Shown: piece after piece, positions 34,624-43,640 of the stretch
Layout: each line of letters opens with the position of its first letter
Position numbering within the stretch: position 1 is the stretch's first letter
NCBI GenBank assembly: GCA_902362775.1
Contig: CABIXV010000002.1
Coordinates: 249,679 to 313,678, forward strand
DNA: 64,000 bases
Source: Clostridiales bacterium
GTDB lineage: Bacteria > Bacillota > Clostridia > Oscillospirales > Oscillospiraceae
Direction: 5' to 3'
The notes under the pieces: generated by a model
Database searches by the model: none
Told to the model about the DNA's origin: nothing
Seen by the model: only the letters and a program-made list of their open reading frames with translations
Translations under genes and position numbers: made by a program

Positions 34624-36222
34624 CTCTTTCTCGAGCGATATGCAGCTGAAAATGGATTTGACAACACTCTGTTTCTGGCCGACGACGGTTACTCCGGGAC
34701 CAACTTCGACCGGCCCGCGTGGAAGAAGATCATGGAGATGATTGAGAACGGCGAGGTGGAAACCCTGATCGTCAAGGATCTCAGCCGCTTGGGGTGCGAA
34801 TACCTGCAGGTGGGCCAGCTGACGGAGCTCTACTTCCCGGAGAAGGGCGTCCGGTTTATCGCGGTCAATGACGGTGTAGACTCCCTGGTGGAGAGCAGCA
34901 ACGACTTCAACCCTATCCGAAACTGGGCCAACGAGCTCCACGCCAAGGACACCAGCAAAAAGGTACGTTCCATCAAAAAGATGCAGGCGGAACGCGGGGA
35001 ACGACTTGGCTCCAAACCGCCCTACGGCTACCGGAAAAAGGACGCACAATCCAAAGAAATCATACCGGACGAGGCGACTGCCCCTGTGGTATGCCGGATC
35101 TTCGAACTGTGCGCCGCCGGGAAAGGGCCCAACCAGATCACCAGGATCCTGACCAGAGAGCAAATCCTGAACCCGACCAACCAGTACTACCAGGCTACCG
35201 GGACAGCCTGCAACCACCTGGACACGACCCGCCCGTATAGCTGGTGCGGCAAGACAGTGGCAAATATCCTGGAGAATATTGCCTATCTTGGCCACACGCT
35301 CAGCATGAAACACACGACGCTCTCCTACAAAAACAAGAAGCAGATCCGCAGGCCGGAGAGCGAGCAGATCCTGGTGAAGAACACCCATGCTCCGCTGGTA
35401 TCGCAGGAACTCTGGGAGATCGTTCAGGAGGTTCGCCAGCACAAGCGCCGACCGCCCAAATACATGGAGGGACCTAATCTATTCTCCGGCCTGGTCTACT
35501 GCTCCGACTGCGGAAAATACTTGGTGTTGTGCCGGACGGAGAAGATGCGGGAGGATCAGTACTACTTCCGGTGCTCCACCTACGGCAAGCGGGGAAAGGA
35601 CGCCTGCACACCGCACCAAATCCGTGAGGTAGACCTGAAAGCCATTGTATTGGACGATCTGCGCAGGGTGACCCATTTCGCCCGGATGAAGGAGCGGCAG
35701 TTCGCGGAGTACATCAACCAGAAAAACACGCTGGAGTTGCGGCGGGAGATCAACCGTGTGCAGAAGGAGCTGGACGCCATGCGTCGCAGAAACGGAGAAC
35801 TGAGCGTCCTGTTCAAACGGCTCTACGAGGACAACGTGCTGGGACGGGTGACCAACGAACAGTTCCGGATGCTCTCCGCTGACTACAACGGAGAGCAGAA
35901 AGAGCTGGAGTTGGCTATCCCCACGAAGGAGGAACAGCTGGAGAGGCTGAAAGCCTCGGTCGCCAATGTGGACGCCTTCATCGAGAAGGCCAAGCAGTAC
36001 ACCGCCATCGACGAGCTGACTCCTCAGCTGCTGCGGCTGTTCATCCAGCGCATCGAGATCGGGGAGCGGTCGAAGAAACACTCCCGTTCCGCTGGTCAGA
36101 GCGTCCGAATCGTGTACCGGGACATCGGCGCACTGGATACGCCCATGCGGGAGGGCGACCACGCACCGCACATGGCAAAAGAACTCACAGAGAAAGAAGC
36201 AATCATGCGGTTGCTGGCATGA
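34624..36222 (+). pseudogene. Large serine recombinase of the outer element, C-terminal fragment
   Basis: Open reading from the junction: LFLERYAAENGF, DDGYSGTNFDRPAWKK, VKDLSRLGCEYLQVGQL, GVRFIAVNDGVDS (resolvase domain without its N-terminal serine segment), then recombinase domain, zinc ribbon CSDCGKYLVLC...CSTYGKRGKDAC, coiled coil and C-terminus. 532 residues remain. An internal ATG at 34732 could yield a 496-residue protein, but it would lack the catalytic serine. The N-terminal 30 codons lie at 19244-19333. Confidence 0.85.
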
Positions 36223-36225
36223 AAA

Positions 36226-36261
36226 CACAGAGGCGGACGGCTTCCGCCGTCCGCCTCTGTG
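36226..36261 (+). terminator. Strong hairpin after the outer recombinase gene
   Basis: CACAGAGGCGGACGGC (36226-36241) pairs with GCCGTCCGCCTCTGTG (36246-36261), loop TTCC. No T-tract follows on the plus strand, so it could also be a barrier or an end structure of the outer element. It starts 4 bases after the stop. Confidence 0.6.
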
Positions 36262-36345
36262 CCTGACAATTCACCCGGTTCAGAAAATGTACCTATGGGA
36301 ACCATCAGAAGGCAGCTTCTCCTTTTTTAAACTAAGGAATATAAT

Positions 36346-37281
36346 TTATGTCTCAGACCCGGGAAAGTATTCCTTCAAACCACGAACAAATTCTTTAGCG
36401 ATGTCTGACAAAATATAGTCCTGGTGCTTCATCCAGCCAATTTCTGAGCGAATATTACAGTTTTCTAAACGGAGCGTTCTACGATTAGTGGCTGTTTCTG
36501 GTGAGGATTGATAAATATTATCACTATAAATAGAGTTTAAATAGTAGCCATGTGTTGTATTCAGGTGTTCAAAAATAGCTGATCGGGATGTTGTAGCAAT
36601 CCGTTGCCGCGCACGTGGAATTCCCAATTTTCGGAAGATATCAGAGTACGGTCCGGATGCCTGTCCTGAATAAAGAATAACAGGATACCCTGCTAAAGCA
36701 TCAGGAGAAACACTGCTTTGTTCTTGATGAAACAAAGGATTCGAACGCCCCACAGTAATACCAACTTCTAAGCTGGCCAGAGAATAGAATTGTATCTTTT
36801 GGGCTTTAAACTTCTGTTCTTCAGCAGGCAAATAGCAGCTCCAAGTACGATATACTCCTATCTCCGCAATCCTATCTGCCACCAAAGTAGGAACATCAGG
36901 TTCATACTCTTCATACTGCTGGATACATACACATTCATTTTTATACTTTTCCAGCAGCTTCCCACATAGAGCAGACACAAAAGGGAAACCCATACTTGCT
37001 ACAGAAAAGCAAACTTCATTACGCTTGTTTTCTTCAAAAAACATATCCAATTGATCTAACTGAATTTGCAGGGGTTTTAGATATGCTACAACGCGATGTC
37101 CAAAGGGTGTTAACTTAACACCTTTAGGCGTTCTAATAAATATTTCATTTCCTAATTCCCTCTCCAAATTTTGAATTGCATTTGACAAAGCTGAGTGTGG
37201 GATAAACAAATTTTGTGCTGCTTTATTAATTGAAGATGTTTTTGCAATCTCTAATATATATTTCAGTTGTGCAATAGTCAT
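36346..37281 (-). CDS. LysR-family transcriptional regulator
   Basis: 311 residues from ATG 37281 (GGAG upstream); an extension to 37341 is unlikely. The helix-turn-helix (LKYILEIAKTSSINKAAQNL, FIPHSALSNAIQNLERELG) is typical, followed by FIRTPKGVKLTPFGHRVV. The C-terminal effector domain has no assignable ligand. AT-rich compared with the core genes. It stands alone just outside the right end of the outer element. Its original target genes are not obvious. Confidence 0.88.
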   Translation of the reverse strand: MTIAQLKYILEIAKTSSINKAAQNLFIPHSALSNAIQNLERELGNEIFIRTPKGVKLTPFGHRVVAYLKPLQIQLDQLDMFFEENKRNEVCFSVASMGFPFVSALCGKLLEKYKNECVCIQQYEEYEPDVPTLVADRIAEIGVYRTWSCYLPAEEQKFKAQKIQFYSLASLEVGITVGRSNPLFHQEQSSVSPDALAGYPVILYSGQASGPYSDIFRKLGIPRARQRIATTSRSAIFEHLNTTHGYYLNSIYSDNIYQSSPETATNRRTLRLENCNIRSEIGWMKHQDYILSDIAKEFVRGLKEYFPGSET

Positions 37282-37421
37282 TTTCTCCGCACTCCTCACA
37301 TGAACATTCGTTAATATATACTTCACTTTTCTACAGCACATAAAGTTTAAATTAAATTTACATGATTATAGGCAGCTTGTCCATACTAAATAGTAGATTC
37401 ATCTTCAGGTGGATGTAATGT

Positions 37422-37746
37422 TCAACATAGGAAGGTCTGTAAGGAATTGATAGGGATTTTATGGAACTGTTCCTGCTTGGATACATCTCTCTGAAGCGAT
37501 TTGTAATACGAAGAACGATTTAATTTCAGAATTCCGCATAGTTCCGCAATTGGATATTTCTTTTCGTGATGGATCACCTGAATAACAAGATATTCTCTTT
37601 CCTGCCAGACTCGGCTCAACCTCTTTTCCTCCCCTTTCCAGCTCCTTCTTTTCCCGCTCTGCGATTTCTTGATAGCTCTTTCCTTCCGCCAGACAAGCTC
37701 TAACAATTTCGACCCATTCGTCCAACATTGTATCCCGTTTGGCCAT
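37422..37746 (-). pseudogene. IS3-type transposase relic
   Basis: Two overlapping fragmentary frames. One starts MAKRDTMLDEWVEIVRACLA then GKSYQEIAE, the N-terminal helix-turn-helix of an IS3-type OrfA, and then loses its normal continuation. The other carries IQVIHHEKKYPIAELCGILK and LNRSSYYK, the start of an IS3 OrfB. The order OrfA then OrfB is kept but both are truncated, with a deletion between. Not functional. Confidence 0.65.
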
Positions 37747-37806
37747 TTGAATCCCTCCGGCTTTTAAGAGGTCTTTGAATTCTCTATGGTCATTATAGCA
37801 TTTGAT

Positions 37807-37938
37807 CTATCCGCAGGGAACAGAGGGGCTTACAATTTTGTATTTCAAGCATAGATCCGTATAACTAATGTCCCCGTTCAGATATTCCTTTACTGCCTGT
37901 AGTTTTACCTGTACTGGATATTTTTTGTTCTTTTACAT
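37807..37938 (-). pseudogene. Second IS3-type OrfA relic
   Basis: The minus strand reads ATG TAA and then KNKKYPVQVKLQAVKEYLNG, DISYTDLCLKYKI, a clear IS3 OrfA helix-turn-helix, ending after 44 codons. The stop directly after the ATG and the lack of the remaining transposase show it is dead. It may belong to the same original insertion as the relic at 37422-37746 or be a second one. Confidence 0.6.
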
Positions 37939-38376
37939 AGGATATAGCCCCTCTCCCCTGTACATCTCATACAGTCGCATTCAATTAATTTGAGAGACAA
38001 TACACTTTCGATACACAGTAGCTATTGCTTTCTCCTCGCATAATATTTTCAACTACTCAAATTTTCTTTTCTACTGGCAGTTTCCCCTTATGCGGCCCCC
38101 TTTCGCTCTACTTTTTTACTTGTCTACTTTATTGGGCGTATATCACCATGAGATTTATTTTTAATGTACCAGGGCCCCGCCGTATGGTGGGGCCCTGACT
38201 GTTCGACCCTGTTTCTGCTACGGCACCATTGTGCGAGGTTAGGTGGATGCGTACCTCTCACAGAAGGAAACGCCCTCACCGCTGGAGTGGTTTGGCACAG
38301 CGGTGTGTGGGGAGGTTTTTCTCCTTTTTGGGAGTGGGCAATAACTTGTGAATTTTTAGCCGGATGTTGGGGGCCT
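37939..38376. other. Non-coding decayed region with one hairpin
   Basis: No convincing gene. A hairpin CAGGGCCCC / GGGGCCCTG spans 38170-38197. Composition changes from AT-rich on the left to GC-rich on the right near 38165, suggesting a junction between sequences of different origin. Confidence 0.4.
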
Positions 38377-38637
38377 CTACTTCAATCCGGGCGCATATCC
38401 GTAACTCCCACCTGTACGTTTGGATTGATTGATGGATTGAACGCAGAGAGAGGGTTTCGTTTTGGAGCTCTCGCCGCTTTTGGCGGTAGAGTCCTTTCCG
38501 CTGGCCGGAAGGTCTCTCTCTATTTCCCCCTGTATCGCCCCGGTCAGTGTGTGCAACCCCTCCCAGATGCCCACTTTGTACTTCATCAGCAGCTTGGCCT
38601 GCACCACGTAGCGGTCAAATTTAATAACCTCCGCCAT
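38377..38637 (-). CDS. Hypothetical protein, possibly truncated
   Basis: 86 residues from an ATG at 38637, reading MAEVIKFDRYVVQAKLLMKY, GVGIW-like KVGIWEGLHTLTGAIQGEIE, then a polar tail. Codon use and residue composition of the first 60 residues look like real protein; the tail after KPSLCVQ falls into a short GATT-type repeat and looks random, so the gene may have lost its end. Ribosome site weak (GGCGG). No family recognised. Confidence 0.4.
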   Translation of the reverse strand: MAEVIKFDRYVVQAKLLMKYKVGIWEGLHTLTGAIQGEIERDLPASGKDSTAKSGESSKTKPSLCVQSINQSKRTGGSYGYAPGLK

Positions 38638-38700
38638 ATTATACCGCCGTTTCTTGGGTGGGGCCGTATGCTTTCGCAGTTTACCCAGCAGATACAGGCA

Positions 38701-38994
38701 ACGGAACTGCTGGCGCAGATTGAAAGTAGGCTCGCCACTATAGCGTGGCTGGGGCGGGCCTTTGGTGTCCACCTCATTCTTGCCACCCAGCGCCCAGATG
38801 CCAACATCATCCCAGGACAAATCAAGAATAACCTGGACTTCCGTGTGTGCGGCAGAGCGGACAATGTACTCTCTCAGATCATTCTGGACAACACCAGCGC
38901 CGCCAATCAGATCCCCAAGGACGCAAGGGGCCGTTTCATCACCGGGAACGGCACTGTATTCCAGGGCTATTTGTTTGACGAGGGTCAGCTTTAA
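38701..38994 (+). pseudogene. FtsK/SpoIIIE-like translocase, C-terminal fragment
   Basis: Residues TELLAQIESRLATIAWLGRA, ILATQRPDANIIPGQIKNNL, DFRVCGRADNVLSQIILDNT and GRFITGNGTVFQGYLFDE are the last third of an FtsK-like DNA pump (motor core after Walker B). The upstream part, including Walker A, is absent: before 38701 the frame is unrelated. Such proteins serve in conjugative elements, so this is likely a remnant of an older element. Confidence 0.75.
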
Positions 38995-39012
38995 GACTGG
39001 GGGGCGGCTCCT

Positions 39013-39189
39013 GTGGCAAGGAAAAAGAAGTTCAACCACTACGGTACAGGGATACCCTATCACGAGGTGGAAGCCCTGGCCCGTGTCCTGCTCCCGGAGA
39101 TACAGGCGTTTTTCGAGAGCGAGGAAGGACAGCGGGAGTTTGCCGAGTAGAAAGCACAACAGGGGCAGGACAAAAAGAAACAGAACTAA
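39013..39189 (+). pseudogene. Small mobile-element protein with internal amber codon
   Basis: A GTG start gives VARKKKFNHYGTGIPYHEVE, ALARVLLPEIQAFFESEEGQ, REFAE, then TAG at 39148, then KAQQGQDKKKQN and TAA. The continuation is clearly part of the same protein, so TGG (Trp) probably became TAG. It follows the FtsK fragment by 18 bases, as a neighbour in the former element. Confidence 0.6.
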
Positions 39190-39194
39190 TACAT

Positions 39195-39230
39195 AAGGCG
39201 GGAACATCTGAAATGATGTTCCCGCCTTTT
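39195..39230 (+). terminator. Terminator after the FtsK-fragment region
   Basis: AAGGCGGGAACATC (39195-39208) pairs with GATGTTCCCGCCTT (39215-39228), then TT. Confidence 0.7.
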
Positions 39231-39257
39231 CTCAACGCCTCGACAAACTGGAATTTG

Positions 39258-39782
39258 TCAAAGAGGATTGTTCCAGTATTCCACGATATTTCCGTTCACA
39301 TCATAAAAAGTAATGGTACCAGCATTTATAGGCAAGACAATCGCAAAAGGTTTATTGCTATCAATATAAATCCCCTGAATGGAGTTACCATCATCTATTT
39401 GTAGTTGTGTTACCTGCTACTGATTCATAGAAATAAATGCTCGTTCTTTATATTCCTCTACTGTGAACTCTACAATTTCCCTTTCAACTCCTGAAAGGCT
39501 CCCACCGCCACGAAAGAAATATCCAAAGGAGAGCCCTGGACGATTAACATAGACAGAAAAAGTGTGGTCACTCATATCCTGGGGATAAGAAATATACGCA
39601 GCCATTGTGCCGGAAACATTTCCCTCGACTGTCCAATCATCCTTAATCTTCTGCGACGAACGAATATCCGCTTCTAAATTGGTTGAAGCCACCCCAATAT
39701 CATTGTTGACATAGAGAAATCCAACAAACAAAATGCAAACGAGAACAACCCCCAGCGTTATCTTTAGAAAAACTTTTTTCAT
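39258..39782 (-). pseudogene. Secreted or membrane-anchored protein with internal amber codon
   Basis: Starts MKKVFLKITLGVVLVCILFV, a signal-anchor helix, followed by a beta-rich domain (WTVEGNVSGTMAAYISYPQD, HTFSVYVNRPGLSFGYFF). A TAG at 39417-39419 interrupts after SMNQ, and the same frame continues QVTQLQIDDGNSIQGIYIDS to a TGA at 39258, ending EYWNNPL. 174 residues if the amber is read. A CAG to TAG change is the simplest cause. No family recognised. Confidence 0.6.
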
Positions 39783-39840
39783 ATAATAACCCACCCCTGC
39801 AACTTCCGATTTGTTCTATAAAAATATGATAACAGCAGGG

Positions 39841-39882
39841 AAAATAAAAAGCAAGGGCAGGAATGTTTCTCCTGCCCTTGCT
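39841..39882 (-). terminator. Terminator downstream of tRNA-Pro
   Basis: AGCAAGGGCAGG / CCTGCCCTTGCT (39850-39882) is followed on the minus strand by TTTTTATTTT. It lies about 80 bases past the tRNA 3' end. Between them a second dyad (ATCCGAAC ... GTTCGGAT, about 39914-39950) adds structure to the tRNA trailer. Confidence 0.7.
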
Positions 39883-39962
39883 TGTCATATTACATTGTCG
39901 AAAGAAATGATAAATCCGAACACATTACCCGCCTGGATAATGTAGTTCGGATCATCATTGTT

Positions 39963-40039
39963 TGGTCCGAGTGCCGAGATTCGAACTCGGGGCCTCTTGA
40001 ACCCCATTCAAGCGCGATACCAAACTTCGCCACACCCGG
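39963..40039 (-). tRNA. tRNA-Pro (anticodon GGG)
   Basis: 77 bases including encoded CCA. Acceptor CCGGGTG pairs with CACTCGG (one G-T pair), D-arm GCG...CGC, anticodon stem CTTGA/TCAAG with loop ATGGGGT (anticodon GGG), and T-loop GTTCGAATC. Decodes CCC/CCU. It borders a zone of element relics and may have served as an integration target, but no duplicated tRNA end was found. Confidence 0.93.
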
Positions 40040-40152
40040 AAAGAGCTGCCAGAATTTTTATCAGTCAGACAGCTTGTATATATTAGCATACCGGAGAAAA
40101 AAAAGCAAGCCCCTTTTTCAACTTTTTTCATTTTATTTTTGGGGCAGGGAGC

Positions 40153-40722
40153 TCACCCCCTGCCCTGATAGCGGCTGCTGTCCTGCTGTTTTCTCTCTTT
40201 GACCACAAACATCTCGTACAGGCGGCCCAGCAATTCCCAGGTCTGCCGGTCCATAATCCCGCTCTCCTCTAGCCCCGCCGCCCTCTGGAGCCAGCGGGTA
40301 TTGGCCACTGAAGCAGGCCCATGAAGCCCGTCTGCCTGATCTGCCGTAATCCCATCGAAATATCGGGCCAGTATCCGGAGCATCGCCTGTGGAATGATTA
40401 GGAACTCCTGCTCATTTCCTGGATAGACCCGGGCTTCCTGTCCGGGGAACAGGCGCACTGGCCGGGGCTCTGCCAGCTTCCGCTCGAGAAGGATCCACCG
40501 CTCCCGGATGTCGTTCCAAGTTTCCTCGTCCACCATGCCGGTCACTGGAGGATGGAGTTCCCGTTGAAAGAGCATCACCGCCTCCAGAGTCCGTTCGCCA
40601 AACACACCATCCGCCACAATCTCAGGCAGGAAGGGATATTGCAGCGACAGCCTCCGCAGCATATACTGCAGACTTCTGACCGGCTGTGCCAGCAATTCCC
40701 GCTCCAGTTCATCCCGTGTCAT
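40153..40722 (-). CDS. Peptidoglycan-binding domain protein
   Basis: 189 residues with two PG_binding_1 modules: SLQYMLRRLSLQYPFLPEIV, ADGVFGERTLEAVMLFQREL near residues 17-60, and ITADQADGLHGPASVANTRW, LQRAAGLEESGIMDRQTWEL near 125-170. No signal peptide. Its ATG overlaps the stop of the upstream SpoIID-like gene by 4 bases, so it works with it, probably in spore envelope or cortex remodelling. Confidence 0.8.
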   Translation of the reverse strand: MTRDELERELLAQPVRSLQYMLRRLSLQYPFLPEIVADGVFGERTLEAVMLFQRELHPPVTGMVDEETWNDIRERWILLERKLAEPRPVRLFPGQEARVYPGNEQEFLIIPQAMLRILARYFDGITADQADGLHGPASVANTRWLQRAAGLEESGIMDRQTWELLGRLYEMFVVKERKQQDSSRYQGRG

Positions 40723-41966
40723 ACTAACACCTCTCCTCTCCGGTCCGTCTGGCCAAACCGCACAGTTTCCCCTGGAAATTGCCCGACCCGTGGGGTGTCG
40801 GCATAGCTGCTAGCATCCGAGCCTACATTGATAACCGAGGCCGGCATAATCTCAGTGGCTGTTCTGGGGAAACGGACCATATCCCGGCGCATGAACTGGT
40901 CCGCCAGAGCAAAGTGGCCATAGATGGAGTTCCAAGTGACCTCCCCAACCACCCCATCAATCGTAAGCCCAACCAGGCCCTGGTATTGCCGGACAGCCTG
41001 GGTTGTGTTGTGTCCAAAGTCCCCGTCTACCTCGATGGGCAGCAACGCCTCGTCGAACTGCGCCATCACGGCCAGCATATATTGCAGGACTCGGACCTCA
41101 GGACCAGTATCCCCCTCCCGCAGAGTCCCAGGGAACTGGAACTCGATCCCATAAAAGGTCTGGCCCTCGCTGATAAGTTCAGCCAGTTTGGTGACACCCA
41201 CATAGAGAGAGACCATTTTATACCAGGTTGCCTTTCCCACGATTCCGTCCGCGGTTAAATTGAATATCCGCTGGAATTTTCTGACGGCCTCCTCTGTCTT
41301 CTCATTAAAAGCGCCGGTAACCGGCCTAATTTTGGGAATCGCGGGATAATTTTGCGAGATGCGGTTAATCATGGTCTGGATCGCTACGACCTCCTCCCCC
41401 GCTGACCCCAACCGCAGGGGGTAGCCGGGATAGGAGCGAGTCATATCCTGGATCGGTGCTTCCACCACCAGCTCGATATCGTCGCCGTAGTAGCGGTAGA
41501 GGATCTCCATAGAGTTTGCTCCCTGCTTCGCCATGTCCTGGCTGCCCCATTGGGACAGTCCGTCGCAGGTGCTGGTGGTCCCATTGCAAAATTTGGCGGC
41601 CAAAGGCTCTACAAACCCCCGACGGCGGATATAGTCGTTAAAGATCTCATCCACTACCCGGCTGATGCTGTCAAAGAAGTTGCGCCCCCGGATGAATTTC
41701 TGGTCGTACTGGGTGGTGGAGGTAATATCAAACTCATAGCCCCGGCTGCGGTAGTACTCCGTGTACACCCGGTTGAGAGCAAAGGAGATGATTGCCAACA
41801 CATTGGCCCGGATGGCCGACAGCTCCCAGGTAGGGTATATCTCGCTGGAGGCCACATTTTTCACATAGTCCGGGAAGCTGACCGTGATGTTTTCCGCCCA
41901 CTGACTGGGCAGCCCCAGATGGACCGTAATGTTGGTTGGGATATAAGGAGTGATGATGACCGGCAT
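40719..41966 (-). CDS. SpoIID-like protein with two peptidoglycan-binding modules
   Basis: 415 residues. The N-terminal 150 residues resemble the SpoIID/LytB fold (AIRANVLAIISFALNRVYTE, then CDGLSQWGSQDMAKQGANSM and ILYRYYGDDIELV). Two PG_binding_1 modules follow (LRLGSAGEEVVAIQTMINRI, VTGAFNEKTEEAVRKFQ; and LREGDTGPEVRVLQYMLAVM, VDGDFGHNTTQAVRQYQ). No signal peptide, which suits deposition by the mother cell in sporulation. Minus-strand operon with its neighbours. Lytic activity is not certain. Confidence 0.75.
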   Translation of the reverse strand: MPVIITPYIPTNITVHLGLPSQWAENITVSFPDYVKNVASSEIYPTWELSAIRANVLAIISFALNRVYTEYYRSRGYEFDITSTTQYDQKFIRGRNFFDSISRVVDEIFNDYIRRRGFVEPLAAKFCNGTTSTCDGLSQWGSQDMAKQGANSMEILYRYYGDDIELVVEAPIQDMTRSYPGYPLRLGSAGEEVVAIQTMINRISQNYPAIPKIRPVTGAFNEKTEEAVRKFQRIFNLTADGIVGKATWYKMVSLYVGVTKLAELISEGQTFYGIEFQFPGTLREGDTGPEVRVLQYMLAVMAQFDEALLPIEVDGDFGHNTTQAVRQYQGLVGLTIDGVVGEVTWNSIYGHFALADQFMRRDMVRFPRTATEIMPASVINVGSDASSYADTPRVGQFPGETVRFGQTDRRGEVLV

Positions 41967-41975
41967 TGTTCCACC

Positions 41976-42371
41976 TCACAGGCTCTGGGCGGTGATCTCC
42001 CGCTGGTCCCTTACCTGGAGGCTGGACTGGCCCTCGGCCAGCGGAATCAGCTCCATGTCCTGGGTCGTTTCCACCCCTGGGAATATCTGGACTCCATCTA
42101 CCTGGAGCATAGCGTATCCGGGATGCTCCGCCCACACGCTGCATATGGCAAATGGAACGGGGCCATCTGTATGCGGGGCGGTACTCTCTCCCAGCAGCGG
42201 AGTCGATATCTGGAGCGGAAGAATGGCTCCGCTGCTGTCCGTGACCTGGAGGGAGAGCAGCTCCCGCCTGCCCCCCTTCCCCTCATGGGTGACCACCACG
42301 GTGGCTCCGCTAATTGGAATCTGTGCCCGCGAGGTATAAACCCTGATAATCAATGTACCAATATCGTCCAT
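41976..42371 (-). CDS. Small beta-sandwich protein of the spore/peptidoglycan operon
   Basis: 131 residues, first gene of the operon. TLIIRVYTSRAQIPISGATV then VTDSSGAILPLQIS suggests a carboxypeptidase regulatory-like or transthyretin-like beta sandwich. No signal peptide. It precedes the SpoIID-like gene by 9 bases. Function unknown, probably structural. Confidence 0.6.
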   Translation of the reverse strand: MDDIGTLIIRVYTSRAQIPISGATVVVTHEGKGGRRELLSLQVTDSSGAILPLQISTPLLGESTAPHTDGPVPFAICSVWAEHPGYAMLQVDGVQIFPGVETTQDMELIPLAEGQSSLQVRDQREITAQSL

Positions 42372-42458
42372 ATGCGCCCTCCTGTCCGCGGGTTCTGCCC
42401 GCTTCTGTTTTCCCCATACTATGTCGGCGTACAGGTCGTTGTGCTTCGGGGTGGTAAA

Positions 42459-42491
42459 AAAAGCCGCCTGTTATAAAAACAGGCGGCTTTT
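42459..42491. terminator. Bidirectional terminator between gpsA and the spore operon
   Basis: AAAAGCCGCCTGTT (42459-42472) pairs with AACAGGCGGCTTTT (42478-42491). A- and T-tracts on both sides allow termination either way; it lies 11 bases after the gpsA stop. Confidence 0.8.
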
Positions 42492-42502
42492 AGCTTTTGA
42501 TC

Positions 42503-43504
42503 TTAGCTCCAGCTCTCATCCAGTTCGGACCGCTTGGCGCGGCCCATCAGGTCCGTGATGACCGCGTGGACATCTCGGCCCTGGTAGAGCACCTCATAGG
42601 CGGCTTGGGCAATCGGCATCTCCACTCCGGCCTTTTCCGCCAGGGCCTGGGCATTAGCAGCAGCGTAGTAGCCCTCCACCACGGCGCCCACCTCCTGCAT
42701 GGCCTCATGAATCTCTTTGCCCTGGCCCAACAGGATACCGCACCGGCGGTTCCTGGAGTGCATGGAGGTACAGGTGACGATGAGATCGCCTACGCCAGCC
42801 AGGCCGGTAAACGTCTCCTTTCTGCCCCCCAGGGCCACGCCCAGCCGGGCCATCTCGGCCAGTCCCCTTGTCATAAGCAGGGCCTTGGTGTTGTCCCCAT
42901 AGCCCATCCCGTCACAGCAGCCAGCGCACAGGGCGATGACGTTCTTCAGGGCGGCGCAGATTTCGGTGCCCACCTTATCATCGCTGGTATAGACACGGAA
43001 GCGGGGGTTCATGAACAGGTCCTGGACCTTTTGGGCTACAGACAGCTCGTCCGCCGCCGCCACCACGCCGGTAGGGATACGGCGCCCCACCTCCTCCGCG
43101 TGGGAGGGCCCAGACAGCACCACCACAGGGCATTTGCCCTGAAGCTCCTCCTCGATGACCTGACTCAGACGGAGCGAGGTATCCTTTTCAATCCCCTTGG
43201 ACACTGATACAACAATGGTCCCTGGGTCCACCAGCTCCCGCAGCTGGGCTGCGGTGGCTCGAACGGCGAAGGAGGGCGTCGCCAGCACCACCAGACCACA
43301 TCCCTTGACCGAGGATAGGTCGGTGGTCAGTTTCAGTTCCTCCGGCAGAGGCACTCCCTTGAGCATGGGGTTCTCATGGGTGTCCCGCATCCGGTTAGAC
43401 TCCTCCTGGTGATAAGACCAGAGAGTGACATCGTTTCCGTTTTCCAGTAACAGCAGGGCCAGGGCAGTCCCCCAGGCGCCGCTGCCTACTACGGTGATCT
43501 TCAT
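42503..43504 (-). CDS. gpsA: NAD(P)-dependent glycerol-3-phosphate dehydrogenase
   Basis: 333 residues, standard length. The Rossmann motif GSGAWGTALA starts at residue 7, PSFAVRATAAQLR and VVLSGPSHAEEV follow, and the catalytic lysine lies in AALKNVIALCAG near residue 190. It reduces dihydroxyacetone phosphate to sn-glycerol 3-phosphate for phospholipid synthesis in the cytoplasm. PlsY, which uses this product, is encoded upstream on the same strand. Confidence 0.95.
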   Translation of the reverse strand: MKITVVGSGAWGTALALLLLENGNDVTLWSYHQEESNRMRDTHENPMLKGVPLPEELKLTTDLSSVKGCGLVVLATPSFAVRATAAQLRELVDPGTIVVSVSKGIEKDTSLRLSQVIEEELQGKCPVVVLSGPSHAEEVGRRIPTGVVAAADELSVAQKVQDLFMNPRFRVYTSDDKVGTEICAALKNVIALCAGCCDGMGYGDNTKALLMTRGLAEMARLGVALGGRKETFTGLAGVGDLIVTCTSMHSRNRRCGILLGQGKEIHEAMQEVGAVVEGYYAAANAQALAEKAGVEMPIAQAAYEVLYQGRDVHAVITDLMGRAKRSELDESWS

Positions 43505-43640
43505 CAGAGTTTACCTCCCAATGTAATATTGTAGGGGCCAGTGTCCACGACGGCCCTCCAGTTCACGGTCTCATTTCGTAGGGGCACAGCACGATGCGCC
43601 CCCGGGCGGGCAGCTCCATGGGGCCGCCCCCGCGGTCATA

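Larger units (their letters stand above)
14600..36262. mobile_element. Outer mobilizable element, interrupted by a second element
   Basis: Gene set: sigma-like regulator, primase/helicase-type ATPase, MobC, relaxase, small conserved proteins and a large serine recombinase at the right end. It lies on the plus strand between minus-strand metal genes and a minus-strand LysR gene. Without the inserted 15.29 kb it would be about 6.3 kb. No type IV secretion genes are seen, so it needs a helper (integrative mobilizable element). The ATPase, relaxase and recombinase genes are all broken, so it cannot move by itself. Ends are approximate: no terminal duplication was found between about 14.56-14.70 kb and 36.26-36.34 kb. 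Confidence 0.65.

Noticed and set aside
14600..36262. Complete conjugative element (ICE).
   Set aside because: No VirB4/TraE-type ATPase, VirD4-type coupling protein or mating-pore genes are seen in either nested element; both are classed as mobilizable.
38164..38700. N-terminal part of the 276-residue plus-strand frame that ends as FtsK.
   Set aside because: Before about 38701 the translation is unrelated to FtsK and not protein-like; the frame is open only by chance upstream of the fragment.
13675..39419. Recoding of TAG as a sense codon, suggested by in-frame amber codons in the ZIP, 39013 and 39258 genes.
   Set aside because: Normal genes here end in TAG (TetR at 9074, tyrosine recombinase at 63494), and the affected genes lie in decaying regions or also carry frameshifts. 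Pseudogenes are the simpler explanation.
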